Shown: one piece after another, positions 1 to 8,126 of the stretch
How the letters are laid out: each line of letters starts with the position of its first letter
Position numbering within the stretch: the stretch's first letter is position 1
Source of the DNA: Campylobacterota bacterium
GTDB taxonomy: Bacteria; Campylobacterota; Campylobacteria; Campylobacterales; Sulfurovaceae
DNA: 24,717 bases
Assembly (NCBI GenBank): GCA_011330645.1
Contig: DRQB01000171.1
Span: forward strand, 1-24,717
Reading direction: 5' to 3'
Translations under genes and position numbers: made by a program
The notes under the pieces: generated by a model
Told to the model about the DNA's origin: nothing
The model's database searches: none
Seen by the model: only the letters and a program-made list of their open reading frames with translations

Positions 1-642
1 ACTGTTGCTTTTGCAACAGGTGTTAAGCTTGCTAACCCAAGTAAAAAAGTGGTTGTAGTTACTGGTGATGGTGATGCATTTGCCATCGGTACAAATCACT
101 CTGTACATGGTGCAAGAAGAAACATCGACATGACTATGATTGTAATCCAAAACTTTATTTATGGTTTAACAAATTCTCAAACAAGTCCTACTACACCACA
201 AGGTATGTGGACTGTAACACAAAAGATTGGTAACATTGACCCAACTTTTGATGCATGTAAATTGATGCAAGCAGCAGGTGCAACATTTGTAGCACGTGAA
301 GCAGTAACAAAACCTAAAAAACTTGAAAAAATATTCAAGCAAGCTTTAGAGCATAAAGGGTTCTCTTATGTTGATGCATTGACAAACTGTCACATCAACC
401 TTGGTCGTAAGAACAAGATGGTTGCAGCGATGGATACACTCGACTGGATCGATAGCATTACGACGACTAAGAAAAAATGGGATTCACTTCCTGCTGAAGA
501 GCAAATGAATTTACTCCCAACAGGTGTACTTCATGAAGATACTACACAGCGTGAGTATTGTGAATCTTACCAAATGGTTATTGATGCTCATCAAGGTAAA
601 CGTGGCAAAATCACACAAGATGATTTTGAGAAAAAGATATAA
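1..642 (+). CDS. oorB: 2-oxoglutarate:ferredoxin oxidoreductase, beta subunit (partial, 5' end outside window)
   Basis: Thiamine-diphosphate-binding beta subunit of the 2-oxoacid:ferredoxin oxidoreductase family, which interconverts 2-oxoglutarate and succinyl-CoA + CO2 with ferredoxin; it is a key step of the reductive TCA cycle in autotrophic Campylobacterota. The frame is open from base 1 (TVAFATGVKL), so the true start lies upstream and a GTG at 49 is internal. The TPP/Mg motif GDGDAFAIGTNH is followed, about 30 residues on, by the family block NFIYGLTNSQTSPTTPQG, which carries the Asn and YGLT of the pyrophosphate-binding loop. The stop is at 640-642. oorC follows after 11 bp, with its Shine-Dalgarno AAGGGAG next to the oorB stop, so the two are cotranscribed. 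Substrate choice (2-oxoglutarate rather than pyruvate or a branched 2-oxoacid) rests on overall resemblance and the separate gamma subunit, and is less certain than the family. Confidence 0.9.
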   Translation, partial: TVAFATGVKLANPSKKVVVVTGDGDAFAIGTNHSVHGARRNIDMTMIVIQNFIYGLTNSQTSPTTPQGMWTVTQKIGNIDPTFDACKLMQAAGATFVAREAVTKPKKLEKIFKQALEHKGFSYVDALTNCHINLGRKNKMVAAMDTLDWIDSITTTKKKWDSLPAEEQMNLLPTGVLHEDTTQREYCESYQMVIDAHQGKRGKITQDDFEKKI

Positions 643-653
643 GGGAGAACACA

Positions 654-1217
654 ATGAGTACTAGAAAAGTAATGAGATTTACAGGTGTTGGTGGACAGGG
701 TGTTCTTCTTGCTGGGACTATTTTTGCATCAGCAAAAATTAACCAAGGTGGTTTTGGAATGAAAACTGCTACCTATACCTCACAAGTACGTGGGGGACCA
801 ACAGTAGTTGATATTCAACTTGATGATGATGAGATTTGGTACCCATATGCAATTGATGGTCAAATTGACTTTATGCTTTCTGTTGCAGATGTTTCTTATC
901 AGCAATTTAAAGATGGAGTACGTGAAGGTGGAACTATCGTTGTAGATCCAAATCTCGTACACCCAACAGATGAAGATAGAAAAAAATGGAATGTTGTTGA
1001 GATACCTATTATTACTATCGCTAAAGAGGAAGTAAAACTTGTACTGACTCAGTCTGTTGTCGCATTGGCTATTGCTAATACATACACACATGCAATTGAA
1101 GATCAACTTTTAGTGGACACAATGCTTGCAGCGGTTCCTGAAAGATTTCATAAGCCAAATAAATTGGCATATGAATTAGGACAAAAATACGCAAAAGAAG
1201 CCATAGCAGCAGCGTAA
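654..1217 (+). CDS. oorC: 2-oxoglutarate:ferredoxin oxidoreductase, gamma subunit
   Basis: Gamma subunit of the 2-oxoacid:acceptor oxidoreductase complex, cytoplasmic partner of the beta subunit just upstream. The 187-residue length is usual for a stand-alone gamma subunit. The N-terminal block RFTGVGGQGVLLAG is the glycine-rich CoA-binding signature of the family, and TYTSQVRGGPTVVDIQL is the conserved second block. The ATG at 654 follows AAGGGAG with a 6-7 base gap. The stop TAA (1215-1217) is the first part of an 11-bp inverted-repeat arm, so translation ends inside the downstream structured element. Gene order beta-gamma at the end of the operon matches the oorDABC arrangement known from Helicobacter and Campylobacter; oorD and oorA should lie to the left of the window. 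Confidence 0.9.
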   Translation: MSTRKVMRFTGVGGQGVLLAGTIFASAKINQGGFGMKTATYTSQVRGGPTVVDIQLDDDEIWYPYAIDGQIDFMLSVADVSYQQFKDGVREGGTIVVDPNLVHPTDEDRKKWNVVEIPIITIAKEEVKLVLTQSVVALAIANTYTHAIEDQLLVDTMLAAVPERFHKPNKLAYELGQKYAKEAIAAA

Positions 1218-1323
1218 GCTGTTTGCTTCGCAGCATCTTCGGATGATGGAGTCAGTCACTTACTGACGTAAGCTCCTTCATCCAAACATCCAAATCTACT
1301 ACAAATCAAACAGCTTATTTTTA
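1215..1323 (+). terminator. Nested-hairpin element and probable rho-independent terminator of the oor operon
   Basis: Three nested inverted repeats are visible. The outer arms are TAAGCTGTTTG (1215-1225) and CAAACAGCTTA (1307-1317), a perfect 11 bp. The middle arms are GGATGATGGAG (1241-1251) and CTCCTTCATCC (1273-1283), 10 of 11 paired. The inner arms are GTCAGT (1251-1256) and ACTGAC (1262-1267) with a 5-base loop. A competing small hairpin, CATC-TTCG-GATG (1234-1245), uses the 5' middle arm. The outer stem is followed by TTATTTTTAT, so it can act as a terminator. The element is far larger than a simple terminator hairpin and is discussed as a finding. No ORF spans it. Confidence 0.6.
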
Positions 1324-1359
1324 TAAAAATTTTCTTTCTCTTTTTACTTTTTTTTAGAG

Positions 1360-1365
1360 TATAAT
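1360..1365 (+). promoter_or_regulatory. -10 box for glsA (very short leader)
   Basis: A perfect TATAAT lies in a T-rich tract with no clear -35 box, as is common in this phylum. A transcription start near 1372 would leave only about 7-13 bases before the glsA ATG, with no recognisable Shine-Dalgarno. Confidence 0.55.
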
Positions 1366-1378
1366 ATTCTAAAAAAGT

Positions 1379-2308
1379 ATGCTTATGAATTACCAACAAA
1401 TCCTTGATGAAATCTATGATGAGATACAGCCTGAACTGTTACGTGGAAAAGTGGCAGATTATATTCCTGCTTTGGCAGAGGTAGTGAAGGGGCAGTTTGC
1501 TATGACTGTGACCTTGGCAGATGGTACAGTCTACTCTGTAGGGGATAGTAAAAAGGCTTTTTCTATTCAGAGTATCTCTAAAGTATTTACCTTTACTCTA
1601 GCACTTGACATCTACTCTAAAGAGCTTTATAAAAGAGTAGGGGTAGAGCCTTCTGGTAATCCTTTTAACTCTTTGGTACAGTTGGAATATGAAAATGGTA
1701 TCCCTCGAAATCCTTTTATTAATGCAGGTGCAATTACCATCACCGATGCACTTATTAGTCACTACAAGGATGAGTATAAAACACTTGAAGTGATTATGAA
1801 TTTTATACGTGAGATATCGGGTAATCCTATACTCTCCTTCGATCAAGTGGTTGCCAATTCTGAAATGGAACATGGAGACAGAAATTTGGCACTAGCTAGA
1901 CTTATGAAAAGTTTTGGGAATTTTGAAAATGATGTCTTAGGTTCAGTGATGACCTACTTTAAACATTGTGCAATTACTATGACCACAGAAGAACTCTCTC
2001 GTTCCATGCTCTTTTTAGCCTTTGGGGGTACAGACCCTATCACAGGTAAAGCGTTTATAAGTACACGTAAAGCAAAGCGTATCAATGCAGTGATGCTTAC
2101 CTGTGGACATTACGATGCCAGTGGTGAATTTGCTTTTCATGTGGGGCTTCCTGCAAAAAGTGGTGTGGGTGGTGGCATAGCAGCTGTTGTCCCAGGAGTA
2201 ATGTCCATCGCGGTATGGTCACCAGCACTCAATAAATATGGTAATTCCCATGCAGGGACATTGGCTTTGGAGAAATTTACGACTAAGACAGGATTGTCTA
2301 TTTTTTAG
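1379..2308 (+). CDS. glsA: Glutaminase
   Basis: Hydrolyses L-glutamine to L-glutamate and ammonia in the cytoplasm. It is 309 residues, the usual size for bacterial glutaminases of the serine-dependent beta-lactamase fold. The catalytic Ser-x-x-Lys is SISK at residues 65-68. The substrate-binding block YENGIPRNPFINAGAI and the late glycine-rich block KSGVGGGIAAVVPG are both intact. Two starts are possible, ATG 1379 and ATG 1385; neither has a good Shine-Dalgarno, and a TATAAT only 14 bases upstream suggests a near-leaderless message. The 1385 start (MNYQQILDEIYDE) fits the family N-terminus equally well. It stands alone and ends 4 bp from the stop of the convergent hydrolase gene, leaving no space for a terminator between them. 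Confidence 0.93.
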   Translation: MLMNYQQILDEIYDEIQPELLRGKVADYIPALAEVVKGQFAMTVTLADGTVYSVGDSKKAFSIQSISKVFTFTLALDIYSKELYKRVGVEPSGNPFNSLVQLEYENGIPRNPFINAGAITITDALISHYKDEYKTLEVIMNFIREISGNPILSFDQVVANSEMEHGDRNLALARLMKSFGNFENDVLGSVMTYFKHCAITMTTEELSRSMLFLAFGGTDPITGKAFISTRKAKRINAVMLTCGHYDASGEFAFHVGLPAKSGVGGGIAAVVPGVMSIAVWSPALNKYGNSHAGTLALEKFTTKTGLSIF

Positions 2309-2312
2309 AATA

Positions 2313-3044
2313 CTATTTTTGTTTCTTTAAAAAAGAGATGACCGCATCCCAATAAACTTGATGACTTGGATTCTCCTCCCATAAAGCTTTTGCTCCATGT
2401 ACACCATCTGTTTTAGGGAGAAAAAAAGTTTTTTCTTTTGAAGGAATAGCTTGATAGATATCCCACCAGTTTTCTTTTTCTTCTTTTTTCGAGGTAATGA
2501 ATACAGGCATATTTAAATGATTTACATGTTGTTGTATAAAATGTTCTCCTCGTTTTTTATAGTATTCTCCTGGTGAAAAAGAAAGCACAGCGCTGATATT
2601 TTTGGTTTGATTTGCAATATATAAAACAAGACTTGAAGAGTAAGAACTTCCCCAAAGAAGAAGCTTGCCTTTACTAAAATTCTTTTGTACATAGGCTATG
2701 GAAGCTACTATATCGGGTATGGTAGAGATATATCCTGTATTTAGGCGCTTATCAAGTGCTCTGTCTGAAGTTTCATTTTCTATAAAGTTAATCATGTCAC
2801 CACTACGTAAATCTACAGCCATGACATTAAACCCTAAATTGGTAAGTTTTGGAGCAATCTCTAGATATTCTCCTTTAGAGTAACTGGCTTGATGAAAGAG
2901 TAAAATAAAAGGTTTACTTTTATTATTGTCTGTATAGAGATATGCTGAAATAGTGAGACCATCTAACGAGGGATATTCGATAGATTGATAGGGGTTGGCA
3001 AAAAGGGATAGGGCGATACTTAGGAAGATAAAGAGTGTTTTCAT
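2313..3044 (-). CDS. Secreted alpha/beta hydrolase (dienelactone-hydrolase-like)
   Basis: A 243-residue alpha/beta-hydrolase-fold protein. Residues 1-16 form a typical Sec signal peptide ending FANP, so it is expected in the periplasm. HQAS at 51-54 sits where the oxyanion loop is expected, and GSSYS at 132-136 is a nucleophile elbow in which Ser replaces the usual last Gly of GxSxG, making Ser134 the likely nucleophile. The catalytic His is probably His216 in GVHGAKAL. The acid is not clear, and the substrate cannot be read from sequence. The start is well placed: AAGGAG ends 6 bases before the ATG. The gene is divergent from rnpB (66 bp between its start and the rnpB 5' end) and convergent with glsA. 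The fold is fairly certain; specific function is unknown. Confidence 0.75.
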   Translation of the reverse strand: MKTLFIFLSIALSLFANPYQSIEYPSLDGLTISAYLYTDNNKSKPFILLFHQASYSKGEYLEIAPKLTNLGFNVMAVDLRSGDMINFIENETSDRALDKRLNTGYISTIPDIVASIAYVQKNFSKGKLLLWGSSYSSSLVLYIANQTKNISAVLSFSPGEYYKKRGEHFIQQHVNHLNMPVFITSKKEEKENWWDIYQAIPSKEKTFFLPKTDGVHGAKALWEENPSHQVYWDAVISFLKKQK

Positions 3045-3098
3045 AGATTCTCCTTGTATACATATTTAACTATTATAGCCAATTAGGAATTACTATGC

Positions 3099-3104
3099 TA
3101 TAAT
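3099..3104 (+). promoter_or_regulatory. -10 box of rnpB
   Basis: A perfect TATAAT ends 6 bases before the first base of the P1 helix of RNase P RNA, the spacing expected when transcription starts exactly at the RNA's 5' end. Confidence 0.7.
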
Positions 3105-3110
3105 TCGCAC

Positions 3111-3460
3111 AAGGTGCAACAGGTAGTTGCTGGTGACATCTTTGTCACGAGAGGAAAGTCCGGGCTGCATGCAAAGCAGGGCTCCATCTAACAGATGGCC
3201 AGAGTAATCTGAGGGCAAGTGCAACAGAGAGAAAGTAGTCCATATCTTTTAGGTATGGTCAATGTGAAAGGGTGGGGTAAGAGCCCACCAGTACTTATGG
3301 TAACATAGGTAGCTAGGTAAACCCTGTCCGCAGCAAGAAGTATATGGTATAAGCTTTGCAAGCTGTTAAATCAGCACACATACTTCGCTCGAGCATAGTG
3401 GCAACGCTATGCCTAGATAAATAACTACCCACGACAAAACCCGGCTTATCGTTGCACCTT
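3111..3460 (+). ncRNA. rnpB: RNase P RNA (catalytic RNA, bacterial type)
   Basis: The ribozyme that removes 5' leaders from pre-tRNAs with the RnpA protein. The ends are set by the P1 helix: AAGGTGCAAC (3111-3120) pairs perfectly with GTTGCACCTT (3451-3460). The conserved core GAGAGGAAAGTCCGGGCT follows P1/P2, an ACAGAGAGAAA block like the universal ACAGARA occurs at about 3225-3235, and AAACCCGG lies just before the 3' end to complete the P4 region. The length of about 350 nt is right for a bacterial RNA. TATAAT lies 6 bases upstream. No strong intrinsic terminator is seen in the 36 bp before the convergent c-di-GMP gene, so the 3' end may be made by processing. Confidence 0.95.
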
Positions 3461-3496
3461 AACTCCAATACTGTTACATTATGTATGATATATATT

Positions 3497-6400
3497 TTAT
3501 GGCTGTACTACAATATTATTTTTCATATATTCTGTCATGAGATCTTTACTAATAGCTTTTGAATAATAATGACCTTGTATATAATGGCAACCATTAGAAA
3601 GTAGATATTCTATTTGTGCACTACTTTCTACACCTTCTGCAATAATAGTTAAGTTTAAACTTTTTGCCAATGCGATGATGGCTTTTGATATAGCTTTATC
3701 TTCTTCATCTCCAGGTAAATCTTTAATAAAAGATTGATCAATTTTTAAAGTTTTCAAAGGGAGTCGCTTTAAATAAGTCAAGGAAGAATAGCCTGTCCCA
3801 AAATCATCAATAGCAATTTTTATACCCATTTCATTGAGGGTATTTAGAATTTTAATAGATTTGATAGGATCATGCATCATTTGATTTTCTGTAATTTCAA
3901 GTCCTAACCATGCTACGTTAAAGTGTGTATCCTGAATGGCATCATTTAATTTTTCTAAAAAATCATTACTCATCAATTGTTTGATAGAAAGGTTAAGTGA
4001 AAGAATACCGGGATTGAGTCCTTCTTGATACCAGGTATAGATATCTGACATTGCTTGGCACATCACAAAATAATCTAGTTCTCTAATAAAATTTGTCTCT
4101 TCGGCAACATGGATAAACTTTTCTGGCATAATAAGTCCCATTTCAGGATGCTCCCATCGTACCAATGCTTCCATCCCAATAATACTATTATCTCGTGCAT
4201 CAATTTGTGGTTGATAATAGACTGTAAATTCTTCTTTATCAATGGCTTTTCGAAGGTTAATCTCCATCATTGCCTTTTCAAAAGCCAAAAGTGTCATTTC
4301 TTCAGAGTAGAACTGGTAATTATTGCGACCTTCATCTTTTGCTTTATACATAGCTGTATCTGCGTATTTGAAAAGATTACTTTGCACTTTGGAGTCTTTA
4401 GGATAAAGACTGATTCCAATACTTGCAGAAATATGTAATTCATGATTTTTGAGTACAATCTTGGGTTGAAGACTATCAATAATTCTTTGTGCTGTGTCTG
4501 CCACTGATTTTGATGATTTTAAATCTTGTATTAAGATAGTAAATTCATCTCCACCAAGCCGTGCAAGCGTATCTTCTTTTTTAATACAAGATGACAATCG
4601 TTTTGCTACAATTTGTAAAACTTCATCTCCATAATGGTGTCCTAAGGTATCATTGATTTGTTTAAAATTATCAAGATCAATAAAAAGTAGACCCAGTTTT
4701 TCGTTATGTTTATGGGCATTTGTTATCGATTGTTCAAGTCTATCTTCAAAAAGTATACGGTTTGGTAATTTGGTTAATGCATCATGATATGCTTGGAAGT
4801 TTAGTAATTCAGTTTGATGTTCTAGTTTTCGTTCTATCTCTTTTTTATGGGTAATATCTTGTGAATAACGTGTAAGTCCGATAATTTCATTTTTATCATC
4901 TTTTAATACTGAAATTGAAACATGGGTATAGATAATATTTCCCGATTTGGTTACTTTTCTAATTTCATCATGAAAAACCCCATGTATGAGCGCTTGTTGT
5001 TTCATCCATTGAAGTTTATGTGCATCTTCAGGAAGGTACAACTTTTGGATAGATTTTCCCACAACTTCTTCAGCTGTGTACCCATGTATAATGGCTGCAC
5101 CATGGTTCCATTGGGTAATAATATCTTCAAGGTCCGTTGACACAACAGAATCTTGAATTTGTTCAAGTATCTGAGACTGTTGTAATTGTTTCTGTTCGGC
5201 TTTGACTAATTCAGAAATGTCTATATCAAAGATAATACCTACTTCTCTATTTTGGTAAGTGTGGTATTGTATATATGATTGGACAGGATAGGTTGTTCCA
5301 TCTTTTTTGGTATGTATTGTTCGATTTATGATACTTTTTTCATCTATCAGTTTCTGTTCTAGATATTGAATCTCTGCGGGTGTGATTTCTTTACTAATAT
5401 CAAGTACATTCATTTGATATATCTCTTCTTTGGTATATCCAAGTTTGTCCAGTGCCGCACTATTGACATAAAGATATTGGTACGTTCCTTTTTCTATAAT
5501 ATAAATTTCATTCGAAGAATCTTCAATAATAGAAGCCAATTCTTTATTATATTCTCTTAATTTAACCTGTTCTGTAATATCTAAAGAAGTTCCTATAATA
5601 GTGATTGGCTCTTCTCTATCATTAAAAAGCATTTTACCATTGAGTAGTACAGTGATTATTTCTCCATCCGCTCGTTTTACACGTACTTCAAGTGTTTTTA
5701 TGGTGCTATCAGAAGCATCTTCTAATGTTTTAAATATTTTTGACCTATCTTCTGGAACAACCATAGAAATAAATAAATCTAGTGTTGGTTGCGTTGTTTT
5801 TGGGTCAAGCTTATAGATATTAAAACTTTCTTTGGACCAAATAGCTTTTTTAGATTTTAAATCAATTTCCCAACTCCCAAAATAACTCACTTCCTGTGCT
5901 CTTTGCAGTGATTCTTTTTTTGCCTGTAAAACTTGGGCTTTTTTTTCAAGAATATGATTTTGTTTACTCATTTCGAGGGTAGTTGTATTTAATAAATGTG
6001 AAAGTGCTTTTAATGATTTTTGATAAGGATTAAGTATGAATTTTTCTTCCTTTAAATCTTTTTCAATCTTGTAAGACTTAACTGTAGAAGATTCACTTAG
6101 AACAAGAATTGTCATCGTTTGATTAAAGAGGTTAAGTTCTCCATCTTTACTATAAAATTCTCCATAGGTGAAAAATCCTGAAACATTGGCGAATGCTTGA
6201 AATGGTTTTATCTCTTTTTCAATAAGGTTTGGCATTAGACGTCTTCGTGCCATACATGAATAGACAAAGATACTTTCTATAGGATATTTTATAATTTCTT
6301 TTTGTAACCTATTAGAATGTTCTAAAAACATTTCGGCATTTCCATAACCAAATCGAACAATATCGCCTTGCTTGAAGTTTCCTGCAAAAGAGAGTGAACC

Positions 6401-7189
6401 ATCATCATGTTTTGCAAGTACAGCACGTGCAATATGCCTGTCTTTATGTTGTATAATTAAGGGAAATTCTATACCCACTTCAGGAAGATTTTTGGCGATG
6501 TCCTCTCCAAGATAGTGTTGATATATTTGATAAATGGGTATATTATCAATAGTGTAGACACGATTTTTATCTACTTGGGTAATGGTCATGTCTTTCCCTA
6601 TAGAAAGTCCATTGAAATCATAATCTGTATGCAGATACAGCTGTAATCCATTGAGGGAAACACCCACTGCACCTTGAGAAGAAATTTGATTTTGTGTGAA
6701 GATAAAGGTTTGTTTGAACATAGCATTATCTCCTGCCATGCCACCTGCTACTGTAACACGATTGTCAATAGCAGCGATACCTTTGAGGTAATCTTCTCCA
6801 TTACAGAATAAACCATCGGTAAATGTAATAATCGCTTGAGTTTCGCTTGTTATGAGTGTTGAGCCTAATGCTTTACCTAGTTTGTAAGAGTCATCTTGTG
6901 TATCAATGAGTATATTTTGTAATGTTGCATACTTAAATTGTGTAAGAGAAATAACAGTTTTATCTGTACTAACCGTGCCTGCACAAATTTCACCATCAGT
7001 TGTGCTACCAATAATGATAGCTTTTGGCAAACATCCATGTATTTGATCTCTAAGTAAGATAATGTCATTTTCCTTGCTAAGAGAAGTGAATATTTGAATC
7101 AGTAAACGAGGATTGTCTGTAATATGCTTCTGTGTAAGAAAAGCTTGAAATAAATCAATGGAGGTAAAATAAGTATCGTATGTTTTCAT
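3497..7189 (-). CDS. FIST-PAS-PAS-PAS-GGDEF-EAL c-di-GMP signalling protein
   Basis: A large multidomain protein, 1230 residues from the preferred start. Order: FIST N-terminal sensory domain (about 25-215), FIST C-terminal domain (about 220-365), a short coiled linker, three PAS domains (about 428-540, 550-660, 670-785), GGDEF (about 800-960) and EAL (about 975-1220). No signal peptide or TM helix is seen, so it should be a cytoplasmic sensor. The GGDEF motif is intact, but the allosteric I-site RxxD reads KKED. The EAL half has MEALVRW, LNLS, LEITEN, DDFGTGYSSL, LKIDQSF and AEGVES, so phosphodiesterase activity is likely. An in-frame TTG at 7207 is possible, but AGGGAG sits 9 bases before the ATG at 7189 and overlaps that TTG, so the ATG is chosen. 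FIST domains are thought to bind small ligands such as amino acids. The ligand and net activity are unknown. Confidence 0.9.
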   Translation of the reverse strand: MKTYDTYFTSIDLFQAFLTQKHITDNPRLLIQIFTSLSKENDIILLRDQIHGCLPKAIIIGSTTDGEICAGTVSTDKTVISLTQFKYATLQNILIDTQDDSYKLGKALGSTLITSETQAIITFTDGLFCNGEDYLKGIAAIDNRVTVAGGMAGDNAMFKQTFIFTQNQISSQGAVGVSLNGLQLYLHTDYDFNGLSIGKDMTITQVDKNRVYTIDNIPIYQIYQHYLGEDIAKNLPEVGIEFPLIIQHKDRHIARAVLAKHDDGSLSFAGNFKQGDIVRFGYGNAEMFLEHSNRLQKEIIKYPIESIFVYSCMARRRLMPNLIEKEIKPFQAFANVSGFFTYGEFYSKDGELNLFNQTMTILVLSESSTVKSYKIEKDLKEEKFILNPYQKSLKALSHLLNTTTLEMSKQNHILEKKAQVLQAKKESLQRAQEVSYFGSWEIDLKSKKAIWSKESFNIYKLDPKTTQPTLDLFISMVVPEDRSKIFKTLEDASDSTIKTLEVRVKRADGEIITVLLNGKMLFNDREEPITIIGTSLDITEQVKLREYNKELASIIEDSSNEIYIIEKGTYQYLYVNSAALDKLGYTKEEIYQMNVLDISKEITPAEIQYLEQKLIDEKSIINRTIHTKKDGTTYPVQSYIQYHTYQNREVGIIFDIDISELVKAEQKQLQQSQILEQIQDSVVSTDLEDIITQWNHGAAIIHGYTAEEVVGKSIQKLYLPEDAHKLQWMKQQALIHGVFHDEIRKVTKSGNIIYTHVSISVLKDDKNEIIGLTRYSQDITHKKEIERKLEHQTELLNFQAYHDALTKLPNRILFEDRLEQSITNAHKHNEKLGLLFIDLDNFKQINDTLGHHYGDEVLQIVAKRLSSCIKKEDTLARLGGDEFTILIQDLKSSKSVADTAQRIIDSLQPKIVLKNHELHISASIGISLYPKDSKVQSNLFKYADTAMYKAKDEGRNNYQFYSEEMTLLAFEKAMMEINLRKAIDKEEFTVYYQPQIDARDNSIIGMEALVRWEHPEMGLIMPEKFIHVAEETNFIRELDYFVMCQAMSDIYTWYQEGLNPGILSLNLSIKQLMSNDFLEKLNDAIQDTHFNVAWLGLEITENQMMHDPIKSIKILNTLNEMGIKIAIDDFGTGYSSLTYLKRLPLKTLKIDQSFIKDLPGDEEDKAISKAIIALAKSLNLTIIAEGVESSAQIEYLLSNGCHYIQGHYYSKAISKDLMTEYMKNNIVVQP

Positions 7190-7226
7190 CCTCTGAAACT
7201 CCCTCAAATGACGGTGAAATATTTTA

Positions 7227-7232
7227 ATTATA
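7227..7232 (-). promoter_or_regulatory. -10 box for the FIST/GGDEF/EAL gene
   Basis: TATAAT on the minus strand (ATTATA on plus), 37 bases before the chosen ATG. It lies in the divergent 145-bp region shared with the adaptor operon. Confidence 0.45.
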
Positions 7233-7298
7233 TCATAACTTGAAGTTTGCTTTCTCTATAAAGATATAATCTAGCATATGCATTAACGCTATTTTTGC

Positions 7299-7304
7299 TA
7301 TAAT
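7299..7304 (+). promoter_or_regulatory. -10 box for the adaptor/Mo-enzyme/argD/TolC/midA operon
   Basis: Extended -10, TGCTATAAT, 30 bases before the preferred ATG at 7335. A second TATAAT at 7265-7270 may be an additional start point. No convincing -35 box is seen for either. Confidence 0.55.
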
Positions 7305-7334
7305 CAGGCAAAATAAAGTGTGAAAGAGAATATC

Positions 7335-8126
7335 ATGAAGTGGTTAATAGTACTTTCTCTGCCTCTATTGCTATGGTCAAAAGTACATTATGCAAAAGTT
7401 GAGCCCTATACATCTGTGATTTTAAAGTCTGCAGTAAGTGGATTGGTATTGGAAGTTGATTTAGATGCTGAGGGTACACTTGTGGATTCAAAAAGAGTGA
7501 TACATTTAGACGATACTTTAGATAAAATGAATTTGAAAAATTCTAAAGAGAATATAGATTTATTAAAAAAAATGCTTAAGATTAATCAAAATATAGCAAC
7601 AAGTTTAAATGGCACACTTGTAAGACAAGAAGGATACTATAGACGTATTTCTAAACTTTCTACAGCATCGAAAACACAAAAAGACAATGCATATAGCAGT
7701 TTTATTTCAGCAAAAACACAATATTTAAATACACGGGAAAAGATTATAAATTTACAAAAACAAATTATTGATATGCACTATAAAGTAGCGCAATTGAAGG
7801 ACAGTATTTCTAAAAAATCTTTGCAATTGAACAATAAATATCTTTATAAACTGATGGTGAAAGAGGGTGATTTTGTGGCTCCTGGTTCAGCACTAGCAAA
7901 AGTTGATGATGCAAGTCGTGCCAAATTGGTTCTTTTTTTAGAGCCTGATGAATTAAAAAAAATAGAGCAAAAAATAATTTATCTTAATGGTGAAAAAACA
8001 GAATATAAAGTAAATAAAATATGGAAAATTGCGGATGAGAAATTTATTTCTTCCTATAGAGCAGAGATATATATCCCTGCACCTAAAGGTTCTTTTTCTC
8101 AGCTGATGAAAGTAGAAATTAAATGA
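7335..8126 (+). CDS. HlyD/RND-type periplasmic adaptor (membrane-fusion-like) protein
   Basis: 263 residues from the preferred ATG. An N-terminal hydrophobic stretch (residues 1-15, then SKVHYAKVEP) looks like a signal peptide or anchor. Next comes a half-lipoyl segment (ILKSAVSGLVLEVDLDAEG), a long Lys/Gln-rich helical hairpin (about 65-165) and the second half-lipoyl segment (YLYKLMVKEGDFVAPGSALAKVDD), the order typical of adaptors that link an inner-membrane pump to TolC. It is short for the family and seems to lack a full C-terminal membrane-proximal domain. A GTG at 7320 would add five residues, but AAAGAGA lies just ahead of ATG 7335. Its stop overlaps the next gene's start by 4 bases (ATGA), implying translational coupling. 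The likely partner is the TolC-like protein four genes along; no pump gene is present in the window. Confidence 0.75.
   Translation: MKWLIVLSLPLLLWSKVHYAKVEPYTSVILKSAVSGLVLEVDLDAEGTLVDSKRVIHLDDTLDKMNLKNSKENIDLLKKMLKINQNIATSLNGTLVRQEGYYRRISKLSTASKTQKDNAYSSFISAKTQYLNTREKIINLQKQIIDMHYKVAQLKDSISKKSLQLNNKYLYKLMVKEGDFVAPGSALAKVDDASRAKLVLFLEPDELKKIEQKIIYLNGEKTEYKVNKIWKIADEKFISSYRAEIYIPAPKGSFSQLMKVEIK

Noticed and set aside
780..1106. Minus-strand open frame opposite oorC, and other frames antisense to known genes (for example 1598-1873, 4109-4438, 8221-8589, 10151-10600, 12796-13104)
   Set aside because: All lie opposite strongly supported genes, lack Shine-Dalgarno sites and recognisable motifs, and have Phe/Ile/Cys-rich translations typical of reading the wrong strand of AT-rich genes.
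7190..7207. TTG start of the FIST protein at 7207
   Set aside because: It overlaps the AGGGAG that serves the ATG at 7189, which gives a normal spacing and a cleaner N-terminus.
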